NCBI RefSeq assembly: GCF_000013005.1
Contig: NC_007722.1
Coordinates: forward strand, 1,803,501 to 1,867,500
Reading direction: 5' to 3'
DNA: 64,000 nucleotides
From: Erythrobacter litoralis HTCC2594
GTDB taxonomy: Bacteria; Pseudomonadota; Alphaproteobacteria; Sphingomonadales; Sphingomonadaceae
The position numbers and the translations under genes were made by a program. Below the pieces are notes generated by a model that saw only the letters and a list, made by a program, of their open reading frames with translations, ran no database searches and was not told the DNA's origin. Shown piece after piece: positions 17,338 to 24,519 of the stretch; the stretch's first letter is position 1, and every line of letters begins with the position of its first letter.

Positions 17338-17847
17338 CTAGCCCATCGGCCCCTTTTCCGGCGTCGAATCCGGCTTGCTCGCCCCATCCGAACGCAGCTC
17401 GGCGAGGATCTTCTTGAGCACATCGAGCTGCGGGTCGGTCGGCACGTCGTCGCTCTTGGAGCTGTCCTCGGTCTCGGCCTGCCGCGCCTTGATCTCGTCG
17501 CTGACCTTGTTGACGCTGCGCACGAGCATGAACAAGGCAAAGGCCACGATCAGGAAGTTGATCAGCGCCGTGATCAGCGCGCCGTAGCCGATCATCGCGA
17601 CACCGGCCTCTTTCAACTGCTCGTAATTGTCGAGCGCGCCTTCATAGCCTTCGGGGATCTCGCCCAGCCGCAGGAACCAGTTGGAAAAGTCGATATCGCC
17701 GAATATCCAGCCGATCAGCGGCATGAGGATCGCTTCGGTCAGCTGGGTGACGATGCCGCTGAACGCCGCGCCGATCACCACGCCGACGGCGAGATCGACG
17801 ACGTTGCCGCGCGCGATGAATTTCTTGAATTCCGTCCCAAGGCTCAT
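17338..17847 (-). CDS. mscL: Large-conductance mechanosensitive channel
   Basis: Homopentameric inner-membrane channel that opens under membrane tension to release solutes on osmotic downshock. The N-terminal amphipathic segment and TM1 read EFKKFIARGNVVDLAVGVVIGAAFSGIV. TM2 is ALITALINFLIVAFALFMLVRSVNK, followed by a charged cytoplasmic C-terminal helix with LKKILAELR. ATG 17847 is preceded by GGAGGAGCT. At 169 aa it is slightly longer than the E. coli protein (136 aa), the extra length being in the periplasmic loop and the C-terminal tail. It is transcribed towards ssrA. Confidence 0.96.
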   Translation of the reverse strand: MSLGTEFKKFIARGNVVDLAVGVVIGAAFSGIVTQLTEAILMPLIGWIFGDIDFSNWFLRLGEIPEGYEGALDNYEQLKEAGVAMIGYGALITALINFLIVAFALFMLVRSVNKVSDEIKARQAETEDSSKSDDVPTDPQLDVLKKILAELRSDGASKPDSTPEKGPMG

Positions 17848-17918
17848 GATAGCTCCTCCAATGGTGTAGCGCTGCTGTGTCATGTCGCCTAAAGCTTGCC
17901 AAGAGAGCAGCTTGCGGC

Positions 17919-17946
17919 TTGAACCGGGCAGCGACTGTCCTATATA
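17919..17946 (+). promoter_or_regulatory. Probable lemA promoter
   Basis: TTGAAC (17919-17924) and TATATA (17941-17946) are separated by 16 bases, with the lemA start 33 bases downstream. It lies in the divergent mscL/lemA gap. Confidence 0.5.
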
Positions 17947-17978
17947 GGCAACACACATACATTCCGGAGGGACTTTGC

Positions 17979-18584
17979 ATGAACATTCGCTCTGCGTTTC
18001 GCTCGATCGTACTCGGTCTGGGCGCGCTTTCGCTTGCAGCTTGCGGCATCAACTCGGTGCCGGCGGCCGAAGAAAACGCCAAGGCCAAGTGGGCCGACGT
18101 CGAAGCGCAATTCCAGCGCCGCGCCAATCTCATTCCCAACCTCGTCGAAGTCGCGCAGGGCGCGGCCGAGAATGAGCGCGGCATCCTGACCGAAGTGACC
18201 GAGGCACGCGCCCGTGCGACCGGCATCAACATCGACGCAGACGACCTCGGCGATGAAGCCAAGATGCAGGAATTCGCCGCTGCGCAGAGCCAGCTCGGTG
18301 CCGGGCTCGGTCGTCTGCTGGCCAGCTTCGAGGCCTATCCGCAGATCCAGTCGAACCAGAACTTCCTCGCTCTCCAGAGCCAGCTGGAAGGGACCGAGAA
18401 CCGCATCGCCGTCGCCATCCGCGACTATAACGAAGCAGTGCGCCAGTATAACACCACGATCCGGACTTTCCCGGACACGATCGGTGCCAACATCATTCAC
18501 GGCGCGGAACCGCTCGCGCCCTACGAAGCTGCAACCCAAGGCGCCGAGGTCGCACCGACCATCGACATGACCAACGGCAACTGA
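17979..18584 (+). CDS. lemA: LemA family lipoprotein
   Basis: A 201-aa envelope protein. The lipobox LSLAAC anchors it by Cys; the remainder is the helical LemA domain: KWADVEAQFQRRANLIPNLVEVAQG, then NQNFLALQSQLEGTENRIAVAIRDYNEAVRQYN. ATG 17979 follows GGAGGGAC. LemA proteins are found next to TPM-domain proteins in many bacteria, as here, and the set is suspected to act on envelope or photosystem-like membrane complexes. The biochemical role is not established. Confidence 0.93.
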   Translation: MNIRSAFRSIVLGLGALSLAACGINSVPAAEENAKAKWADVEAQFQRRANLIPNLVEVAQGAAENERGILTEVTEARARATGINIDADDLGDEAKMQEFAAAQSQLGAGLGRLLASFEAYPQIQSNQNFLALQSQLEGTENRIAVAIRDYNEAVRQYNTTIRTFPDTIGANIIHGAEPLAPYEAATQGAEVAPTIDMTNGN

Positions 18585-18592
18585 GGGGACCG

Positions 18593-19396
18593 TTGACCGC
18601 GGTCCACTCGCTGTTAGCCAGGCTGGCCTTTGCCATCGCTGCTCTTGCGGCAGTGGTGGCGGGGCCGGTGTCGGCGCAGGATTTTCCCGCCTTGAGCGGG
18701 CGGGTGGTCGACGCGGCCGACATTCTTTCAAACTCTGAAGAGGCCCAGCTGACCGCCAATCTGGCAGCGGTGGAGGAGCAGAACGGGCGACAATTCGTGG
18801 TGGCGACGATTCCCGATCTCCAAGGCTATCCGATCGAGGATTACGGCTACCGGCTCGGGCGCGAATGGGGCATCGGCGATGCAGAACGCAACGACGGGAT
18901 ACTGCTGATCGTCGCGCCCAACGAGCGCAAGGTGCGGATCGAAGTCGGCTACGGTCTTGAAGGCGTGATGACCGATGCCCTCAGCAAGGTTATCATCGAG
19001 CGCAACATCATCCCGCATTTCAAGGCCGACAATCTGCCGCGCGGGATCGAGGCAGGCAGCGACGCCATCATCCGCCAGATCAGCCTGCCCGAAGAGGAGG
19101 CACTGGCGATCGCGTCGCAGGCGCAATCGCAAGGCACCGGGAGCCGCTACGAAGGTCTCGGTACGATTGCCAAAATCGTCCTCATCTTCGTGTTGCTGGC
19201 GCTGCCATGGGTGTTCTTCATCCTGCCGATGATCATCTTCGCCAAGCTCTATCCGAAGCGGTACAAGAAGTGGAAGAAGCGCCGCAGCCGGGGCGGGCGT
19301 ATCTACAGCGGCGGCTCGCGCTCCTATTCGAGCAGCAGCAGTTTTTCAGGCGGCGGCGGGTCCTTCGGTGGCGGCGGCGCGAGCGGGAGTTGGTAA
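18593..19396 (+). CDS. TPM-domain membrane protein 1
   Basis: A 267-aa secreted and membrane-anchored protein. It has a signal peptide (AAVVAGPVSAQ), a TPM domain (residues about 32-165: ALSGRVVDAADILSNSEEAQL ... NDGILLIVAPNERKVRIEVGYGLEGVMTDA), one TM helix (IVLIFVLLALPWVFFILPMIIF), a basic stretch, and a Ser/Gly-rich tail ending in GGGGASGSW. Translation begins at TTG 18593 after GAGGGGA, 8 bases beyond lemA. The TAA stop overlaps the next ATG. This is the architecture of the YgcG-like proteins that accompany LemA. Confidence 0.88.
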   Translation: MTAVHSLLARLAFAIAALAAVVAGPVSAQDFPALSGRVVDAADILSNSEEAQLTANLAAVEEQNGRQFVVATIPDLQGYPIEDYGYRLGREWGIGDAERNDGILLIVAPNERKVRIEVGYGLEGVMTDALSKVIIERNIIPHFKADNLPRGIEAGSDAIIRQISLPEEEALAIASQAQSQGTGSRYEGLGTIAKIVLIFVLLALPWVFFILPMIIFAKLYPKRYKKWKKRRSRGGRIYSGGSRSYSSSSSFSGGGGSFGGGGASGSW

Positions 19397-20211
19397 TGCA
19401 GGTGGTATCGCGAGTTCTCGTCATGCTGGCGCTGGTCTTCAGCGTCCCGGCCATGGCGCAGAGCTTTCCCGAATTGAGCGGCCGGGTGGTCGACCAGGCG
19501 AATGTCATCCCTGCCGACGTCGAAGCGCAGCTGACCGAGAAGCTCGCCGCGCTCGAGGCACAGACGCAGCGGCAATTGGTGGTCGCCACCATCTCCGATC
19601 TCGAAGGCTACGATATCGCCGACTACGGCTACCAACTCGGCCGCGCCTGGGGCATCGGCGATGCGGAGCGCAATGACGGCGCGCTGCTGATCGTCGCGCC
19701 CAACGATCGCAAGGTCCGGATAGAAGTCGGCTACGGGCTCGAGGGATACCTGACAGACGCGATCTCTTCGCTGATCATCCAGAACCAGATCCTGCCAGCC
19801 TTCCGCGAAGGCGACCTGCCTGGCGGCATTGTCGCAGGCACCGACAGCATCATCCAGCAGTTGCAATTGTCGCCGGAAGAGGCGCAGCGCGTCGCCGCCG
19901 AGGTGAGCCAGCAGCGTCAAAGCGATGGCGGCTTCCCGGTCGGCGCGCTGATCTGGCTCGGCGTGATCTTCTTTTTCTTCGTCCTGCCGCTGATGCGCGG
20001 GCGCGGGCGTCGCCGGCGCTATCGTGGCCGAGGGCGCGACATGTCCGATACCGCGCGCGACATCATCCTGTGGGAAGTCGGCACGTCGATCCTCAGCGGC
20101 ATGCTGAGTGGCGGCGACGACTGGGGCGGCGGTGGTGGCGGCTTCGGCGGAGGCGGCTTCTCCGGCGGCGGTGGTTCATTCGGAGGCGGCGGCGCCTCGG
20201 GGGGTTGGTAA
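19396..20211 (+). CDS. TPM-domain membrane protein 2
   Basis: A 271-aa paralogue of the preceding gene, produced by tandem duplication. The TPM domain is nearly the same in the central block (GIGDAERNDGALLIVAPNDRKVRIEVGYGLEGYLTDA). It has its own signal peptide (VFSVPAMAQ), one C-terminal TM helix (LIWLGVIFFFFVLPLM), an arginine-rich stretch and a long glycine-rich tail ending GGGGASGGW. Its ATG shares one base with the stop of TPM gene 1 (TAATG), so translation is coupled. Confidence 0.88.
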   Translation: MQVVSRVLVMLALVFSVPAMAQSFPELSGRVVDQANVIPADVEAQLTEKLAALEAQTQRQLVVATISDLEGYDIADYGYQLGRAWGIGDAERNDGALLIVAPNDRKVRIEVGYGLEGYLTDAISSLIIQNQILPAFREGDLPGGIVAGTDSIIQQLQLSPEEAQRVAAEVSQQRQSDGGFPVGALIWLGVIFFFFVLPLMRGRGRRRRYRGRGRDMSDTARDIILWEVGTSILSGMLSGGDDWGGGGGGFGGGGFSGGGGSFGGGGASGGW

Positions 20212-20214
20212 GAC

Positions 20215-20889
20215 ATGGCATATCTGAACGAAGCGCAGCACAAGATCGTCTCCGACGCGGTCGGTGCGGCCGAGGCGAGCACATCGGGCGAGATCGTCAC
20301 GGTCCTCGCCGACCGATCCGATGGCTACACCGATGTGATCCTGGTCTGGGCGGCAGTGGTGTCCTTCACGCTCATGAGCATATTCGCCGCTGTCCCCCAG
20401 CCCTTCATGGATTTCTACGACGGGCTGTTCGGCGGGTGGGACCATGAATGGACCACCGGCGAGCTCGCCAGCATGACGATCCTGCTGGGCCTGCTCGGCT
20501 TCGTGCTTACCTGGGCGGTGCTCAGTTGGGACAGGCTCACCTTTCTCGCCGTCCCGGGCCCGGTGAAGACCGCCCGTGTGCACCAGCGCGCGATCAAGCA
20601 TTTCAAGGTCGGGGCCGAGCGCCGCACCACCGGGCGCACCGGGATCATGATCTACCTGTCGATGCGCGAGCACCGTGCCGAGATCGTTGCCGACGAACCG
20701 ATTGCCAAACTGGTCGATGCCGAGGTCTGGGGCGAGGCGATGGAAGACATGCTGGTCGAGATCAAACAGGGCCGGATCGCCGAAGGCATGGCCGCGGGAG
20801 TCCGCGATGTCGGGGTGGTCCTGTCCGAACACTTCCCGCGCACCGACGATGACGAAAACGAGTTGCCGGACCGGTTGATAGAGGTGTGA
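20215..20889 (+). CDS. TPM-domain membrane protein 3
   Basis: A 224-aa divergent member of the set. It has no cleavable signal peptide. The N-terminal half-domain (LNEAQHKIVSDAVGAAEASTSGEIVTVLA) is followed by two membrane helices (VILVWAAVVSFTLMSIFAAV and TILLGLLGFVLTWAVLSW) and then a C-terminal TPM-like half (RTGIMIYLSMREHRAEIVADEPIAK). It starts 3 bases after gene 2. The arrangement lemA-TPM-TPM-TPM with near-zero gaps indicates one functional module, probably an envelope-associated complex. Confidence 0.82.
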   Translation: MAYLNEAQHKIVSDAVGAAEASTSGEIVTVLADRSDGYTDVILVWAAVVSFTLMSIFAAVPQPFMDFYDGLFGGWDHEWTTGELASMTILLGLLGFVLTWAVLSWDRLTFLAVPGPVKTARVHQRAIKHFKVGAERRTTGRTGIMIYLSMREHRAEIVADEPIAKLVDAEVWGEAMEDMLVEIKQGRIAEGMAAGVRDVGVVLSEHFPRTDDDENELPDRLIEV

Positions 20890-20907
20890 TGGTGATTGAG
20901 CATTCTA

Positions 20908-21035
20908 CTCCCCTCCCGCTTGCGGGAGGGGTCGGGGGTGGGCGCGGAGCCACCAAGGTTGGCATGGCCCACCCCGCTGCGACTAGGTCGCTAGCGCGAC
21001 CAAATCTCGCTGCCCCTCCCGCGAGCGGGAGGGGA
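20908..21035. repeat. Intergenic palindromic repeat upstream of NUDIX gene
   Basis: Two hairpins, CCCCTCCCGC/GCGGGAGGGG-type, lie at about 20910-20931 and 21013-21034, separated by a GGTGGGC/GCCCACC-type arm pair and a GGTCGC/GCGACC dyad. The element fills the gap between the TPM genes and the NUDIX gene. Its right edge supplies the GGGAGGGG that acts as Shine-Dalgarno sequence for ATG 21041. Confidence 0.75.
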
Positions 21036-21040
21036 ACACC

Positions 21041-21592
21041 ATGACAGACCCCGATGCCAACCTGCCCGAAGAGATCATGTGGCAGGGCAAGTTCGTTACC
21101 GCCAAACGCCGCGGACGCTGGGAATATGCCAGCCGCTCGCGCGGCATCCGCGCCGCCGCCATCGTCGCCATCGACGACGAAGGGCATGTCCTGCTGGTCG
21201 AGCAATGTCGCGTGCCGCTGGGCCGCGTCTGCCTGGAAATCCCCGCTGGCCTGATCGGCGATCACGAGGGGCAGGAAGACGAAGACGCGGTCGAAGCGGC
21301 GATCCGCGAGCTGGAGGAAGAAACCGGCTACCGCGCCGGCCGCATGGAAGTGATCGGCGAATTCTATTCCAGCCCTGGCATGGTCAGCGAGGCTTTCACA
21401 CTCATCCGCGCACACGACCTCGTGAAGGTCGGCGAAGGCGGCGGGACCGATAGCGAGGACATCACCATCCACCGGGTCAGACTGCGCGACCTGCCGCAAT
21501 TCGTTGCGGACTGGCGCAAACGCGGCCACGGTGTCGATGTTCGGATCGCCATGCTGATGGCGCCGCATTTTCTGGGAGAGGATTTTAGATGA
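21041..21592 (+). CDS. NUDIX hydrolase, ADP-ribose pyrophosphatase-like
   Basis: A 183-aa hydrolase of nucleoside diphosphates linked to another moiety. The NUDIX box runs from about residue 71, GLIGDHEG... followed by ELEEETGY, with the metal-binding REXXEE core present (RELEEE). The neighbouring LLVEQCRVPLGRVCLEIPAGL and FYSSPGMVSEAFTLIRA match the ADP-ribose pyrophosphatase subgroup, which recycles or detoxifies ADP-ribose. The ribosome-binding site comes from the adjoining repeat. The stop overlaps the SDR start (ATGA). Confidence 0.9.
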   Translation: MTDPDANLPEEIMWQGKFVTAKRRGRWEYASRSRGIRAAAIVAIDDEGHVLLVEQCRVPLGRVCLEIPAGLIGDHEGQEDEDAVEAAIRELEEETGYRAGRMEVIGEFYSSPGMVSEAFTLIRAHDLVKVGEGGGTDSEDITIHRVRLRDLPQFVADWRKRGHGVDVRIAMLMAPHFLGEDFR

Positions 21593-22371
21593 CTGGACGT
21601 GTAGCGGGCAAGATGGCGCTGGTTACCGGGGCTGCGCAGGGACTGGGAGCGCAGCATTGCAAGACGCTCGCTGCCGAAGGCGCCAAGGTGCTGTGTACCG
21701 ACATCAATGGCGATGGTGCTGCTGAAACCGCCGCCGCGATCAATGCCGAACATGGCGAAGGCACCGCCTGGTCGATCCAGCACGACGTTACCGATCGCGC
21801 GCAATGGGATGCCGCCGTTGCGATGGCGCGCGACGAGATGCGCGGGCTCAACGTGCTGGTGAACAATGCCGGGATCGGCGTGGCGGGCAATATCGAGACC
21901 TGCAAGCTCGAAGACTGGCACCGCTGCTTTGCGATCAATGTCGACGGCATCTTCTATGGCTGCCAGGCCGCCCTGCCCCTGATGCGGGAGCATGCACCCG
22001 GTTCGATCATCAACATCAGCTCGATCGCGGGGCTGATCGCGAGCGATACGATGCCGGCCTACAACGCGTCCAAGGCGTCTGTGTGGATGCTCAGCAAGTC
22101 GATCGCGCTGCATTGCGCCAAGAACAATATGCAGATCCGCTGCAACTCGGTGCATCCGACTTTCGTCGATACGCCGATCCTCGACGGAACGGCGAAGCAT
22201 CACAATCTCGACAAGGGTGTCTTGCTGGAGAAGCTGGCGCGGCAGATCCCGCTCAAATTCGTCGGCGAGCCGAGCGATATTGCCAATGCGGTGCTGTATC
22301 TGGCGAGTGATGAGAGCAGGTTCATGACCGGTGCGGAGCTGAAGCTCGACGGCGGTATCTCGGCCATGTGA
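21589..22371 (+). CDS. Short-chain dehydrogenase/reductase
   Basis: A 260-aa classical SDR with the Rossmann motif TGAAQGLG (residues about 14-21), LVNNAGIG, the catalytic serine in NISSIAG and the catalytic YNASK. The acidic residue after beta-2 (CTDI) suggests NAD rather than NADP. The C-terminus (FMTGAELKLDGGISAM) is typical. The family is close to cyclopentanol/3-hydroxysteroid-type dehydrogenases, but the substrate cannot be read from sequence. It is coupled to the NUDIX gene by a four-base overlap. Confidence 0.88.
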   Translation: MTGRVAGKMALVTGAAQGLGAQHCKTLAAEGAKVLCTDINGDGAAETAAAINAEHGEGTAWSIQHDVTDRAQWDAAVAMARDEMRGLNVLVNNAGIGVAGNIETCKLEDWHRCFAINVDGIFYGCQAALPLMREHAPGSIINISSIAGLIASDTMPAYNASKASVWMLSKSIALHCAKNNMQIRCNSVHPTFVDTPILDGTAKHHNLDKGVLLEKLARQIPLKFVGEPSDIANAVLYLASDESRFMTGAELKLDGGISAM

Positions 22372-22390
22372 GAAGCGATCAAACCTCGCT

Positions 22391-22471
22391 CGTCATCCCA
22401 GCGAAAGCTGGGATCTTTCTCAATTAGATTCGACCCGGTGGATCGAGATCCCAGCTTTCGCTGGGATGACG
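22391..22471. repeat. Inverted pair of 26-bp hairpin repeats, copy 2
   Basis: The same 26-base unit as at 15118-15198, again as an inverted pair (22391-22416 and 22446-22471), with the GAAA-loop palindrome intact in both arms and an unrelated 29-base spacer. It lies between convergent SDR and PspC-domain genes. Confidence 0.85.
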
Positions 22472-22491
22472 GACTCCGTCAAAGGAGTCCG

Positions 22492-22707
22492 TCAATCTGC
22501 AATCAGAGCGATTGCGGCATAGACCAGGATCAGCGATCCGAAGCCGATCAGCGTGCCGGCGACGAAGCCGATGCGGACCAGCATGGGGTCCCAGCCGAAG
22601 TAGTTGGCGATACCGGCGCACACGCCCCAGATCTTGCCATTGCGGCGGTCCAGTCGAAACTCTTTCGACGGCGGGCCGCCCGGATTGGTGTTACGGATCT
22701 GGTTCAC
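22492..22707 (-). CDS. PspC-domain membrane protein
   Basis: A 71-aa protein consisting of little more than a PspC domain: FRLDRRNGKIWGVCAGIANYFGWDPMLVRIGFV followed by a second hydrophobic stretch (LIGFGSLILVYAAIALIA). E. coli PspC is about 119 aa and has an extra periplasmic part that is absent here. PspC proteins sense inner-membrane damage and cooperate with PspB/PspA. The GTG start (22707) overlaps the stop of the upstream micropeptide (GTGA). It is last in an operon headed by a sigma-54-type promoter; no pspA, pspB or pspF is in the window. Confidence 0.88.
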   Translation of the reverse strand: MNQIRNTNPGGPPSKEFRLDRRNGKIWGVCAGIANYFGWDPMLVRIGFVAGTLIGFGSLILVYAAIALIAD

Positions 22708-22823
22708 ACGATCACTCCACTGGGGGTTCCGGGGACGATGGCGAATGCCATCACGAGAGTGGAAATGGCAACTGCCGTGAAGGCGGCGAAGATGCGGTTT
22801 CCAGAGGTCAGAAAGTCGAACAT
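22704..22823 (-). CDS. Hydrophobic micropeptide 1 (39 aa)
   Basis: The peptide starts MFDFLTSGNRIFAAFTAVA and ends IVPGTPSGVIV, with one probable membrane helix between residues about 11 and 31. It is related to the two peptides upstream through the FAA...A and AIVPxTP motifs. ATG 22823 is preceded by a purine-containing GGACCCC. Its stop overlaps the PspC start, so the two are translationally coupled. No known family is recognised; it is too short for ordinary gene finders. Confidence 0.7.
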   Translation of the reverse strand: MFDFLTSGNRIFAAFTAVAISTLVMAFAIVPGTPSGVIV

Positions 22824-22861
22824 TGGGGTCTGTCCTTTCGGGGGTGGTGAATGCCTGTCGA

Positions 22862-22969
22862 TCAGGCGATCAGCGAGGGGGTTGCGGGGACGATCGCGGT
22901 AGCCATGGCGAGAGCCGAGAGAGCGAAGGCGAAAGCAGCGGCGAAGAGGTTGTTGGCATCGAAGGTCAT
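22862..22969 (-). CDS. Hydrophobic micropeptide 2 (35 aa)
   Basis: The peptide starts MTFDANNLFAAAFAFALSA and ends TAIVPATPSLIA. It has one short helix rich in Ala/Phe and an AIVPATP C-terminal motif that is nearly identical to that of micropeptide 3. ATG 22969 is preceded by CAGGAGACC, a good Shine-Dalgarno sequence. It could be a single-span regulator of a membrane complex or a secreted signal peptide-like molecule; function is not known. Confidence 0.72.
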   Translation of the reverse strand: MTFDANNLFAAAFAFALSALAMATAIVPATPSLIA

Positions 22970-23003
22970 TGGGGGTCTCCTGATGAGTGTGTTGGGTCGG
23001 GGG

Positions 23004-23111
23004 TTAAGCGATGAGGGTCGGGGTAGCCGGGACGATCGCGGTCGCCATGGCAACTGCGGAAAGGGCGATGGCGAAAGCGGCGGCGAAAACACGGTCGAAA
23101 TTGAAGGTCAT
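23004..23111 (-). CDS. Hydrophobic micropeptide 3 (35 aa)
   Basis: The peptide starts MTFNFDRVFAAAFAIALSA and ends TAIVPATPTLIA, with the same length and layout as micropeptide 2, evidently a tandem duplicate. ATG 23111 is preceded by AAAGGAACTCC. It is the first gene after the sigma-54-type promoter (63 bases from its -12 element). Conservation between copies at the protein level, together with a ribosome-binding site before each, argues that these are real genes. Confidence 0.72.
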   Translation of the reverse strand: MTFNFDRVFAAAFAIALSAVAMATAIVPATPTLIA

Positions 23112-23173
23112 TGGGGAGTTCCTTTCAGTCTTTGTTCGTTCTGCGGGACCATCCCGCTTGACGCCCAACACAA

Positions 23174-23189
23174 TGCAGGAGGTGTGCCA
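23174..23189 (-). promoter_or_regulatory. Sigma-54 (RpoN) type promoter
   Basis: The minus strand reads TGGCACACCTCCTGCA, with GG and GC of the -24/-12 elements exactly 10 bases apart (consensus TGGCAC-N5-TTGCA; the second T of TTGC is replaced by C). It directs transcription into the micropeptide-pspC operon. Sigma-54 with PspF drives the phage-shock operons of enterobacteria, so the promoter class fits the PspC content. Confidence 0.72.
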
Positions 23190-23343
23190 GTTTTGAAGAA
23201 CGGGAGAATTCTGGGGTTTTTCCCGCTAGGCGCCCGTTCAGCTTCGTTCATGATTCCGAAAGGTTGGCATATTTTCCCAATTGGTGGGATTGGGCTTTTT
23301 CGTAGCCTTGAGAGCGGGCGCGCGCTAACCGCCCGACAGTCCC

Positions 23344-24429
23344 ATGGCGCTCGATCGCATCACCCTTTCCAACCTTCGCAACCACGCTGAAACCCGGCTA
23401 CAAGGAACCGCGCGCTTCAATCTGTTGGTCGGCGAGAACGGCGCCGGGAAGACCAATGTGCTGGAGGCGATTTCATTGCTCGCGCCCGGGCGCGGTCTGC
23501 GCCGGGCGGCCCTGCCTGACATAGCGCGTGCGGGCGGTGGCGGTGGCTTCACCGTGGGTGCCAGCCTGACACCGGGCGATGGCGGGGAGCCGGTTCAATT
23601 GGGCACCATGGTCGATCCGGCCCGCCCCGGACGGCGGCGGGTGCGCGTCAATGGCGCGGAAGCGAGCGCTGTCTCGCTCGGCGAATGGCTCGCGATCGGC
23701 TGGTTGACCCCGGCGATGGACGGCATCTTCATGGGCCCCGCCGGCGACCGGCGGCGTTTTGTGGACCGCATGGCGCTGGCCCTCGACCCGCTCCACGCGC
23801 GCCACGCCAGTCGCTATGAGAATGTCCTGCGCGAGCGGAACCGCCTGCTTGGCGACGAGCGCGAGCCCGACCCCACCTGGCTCGACGGGATCGAAGCGCA
23901 AATGGCCAAGCACGGGAGCGCGCTGGCGCAAAGCCGCGCGCGACTGGTAGGCGTTTTGGTGGAGACGCTCGCCTCGCACCCCGACGAGCCATTTGCCCGC
24001 CCGTTACTCGCGATCCTGACCGAGAGCCCTTTCGAGGAAGAAGCTTTACGCGTCGCCCTGCGCGCTAATCGCGGGCGGGATCGCCGCGCCGGTCGCACCC
24101 TCATCGGGCCGCACCGTGACGATCTGACAGTCACCATGGCCGGGAAAGATACGCCCGCCGCTTCGTGCTCCACAGGCGAGCAGAAAGCGATGTTGATTGC
24201 CATCACGCTGGCTCATGGCGAACTGGCCGCGCGCGGCAGGCCTGGCGTGATGCTGCTCGATGAAGTGGCCGCCCATATCGACCCCGTCCGGCGGGAGGCG
24301 CTGTTCGAGCGCCTCCGCGAGACTGGCGCTCAGGTCTGGATGACAGGGACCGAATTGGCGCCGTTTGCTGCGATCGAAGCCGAAGCGGCGGTGTGGCGGG
24401 TGAGTGGCGGAAGTCTGGAGAAATTGTGA
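23344..24429 (+). CDS. recF: DNA replication and repair protein RecF
   Basis: RecF is an SMC-like ATPase that helps load RecA at single-strand gaps. It shows LSNLRNHAETRL, Walker A GENGAGKTNVLEAI, the ABC signature region SCSTGEQKAM, and Walker B PGVMLLDEVAAHIDPVRR. Length of 361 aa is normal. ATG 23344 is used, though no strong Shine-Dalgarno sequence precedes it. The gene is separate from dnaN and gyrB, as usual in alphaproteobacteria. Its stop codon abuts a GC-rich repeat. Confidence 0.95.
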   Translation: MALDRITLSNLRNHAETRLQGTARFNLLVGENGAGKTNVLEAISLLAPGRGLRRAALPDIARAGGGGGFTVGASLTPGDGGEPVQLGTMVDPARPGRRRVRVNGAEASAVSLGEWLAIGWLTPAMDGIFMGPAGDRRRFVDRMALALDPLHARHASRYENVLRERNRLLGDEREPDPTWLDGIEAQMAKHGSALAQSRARLVGVLVETLASHPDEPFARPLLAILTESPFEEEALRVALRANRGRDRRAGRTLIGPHRDDLTVTMAGKDTPAASCSTGEQKAMLIAITLAHGELAARGRPGVMLLDEVAAHIDPVRREALFERLRETGAQVWMTGTELAPFAAIEAEAAVWRVSGGSLEKL

Positions 24430-24516
24430 GACCCCGCGTCGGCGGGGACCTCAGGCAGGTGGAAACCTACAAGCCAACGACCAGGAGGACTGAGACCCCC
24501 GCCTGCGCGGGGGATC
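24428..24516. repeat. GC-rich hairpin repeat pair between recF and arylesterase
   Basis: Two hairpin units beginning with GAGACCCC occur at about 24428-24448 (CCCCGC-gtcg-GCGGGG) and 24492-24516 (CCCCCGC-ctgc-GCGGGGG), in direct orientation. The pair lies between the ends of two convergent genes and could terminate both, although no long T-runs follow. Confidence 0.6.
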
Positions 24517-24519
24517 GCG

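Noticed and set aside
15118..22471. The 26-bp repeats as a CRISPR array
   Set aside because: Only two units per locus, in inverted rather than direct orientation, with no cas genes and unrelated flanks. A REP-type doublet fits better.
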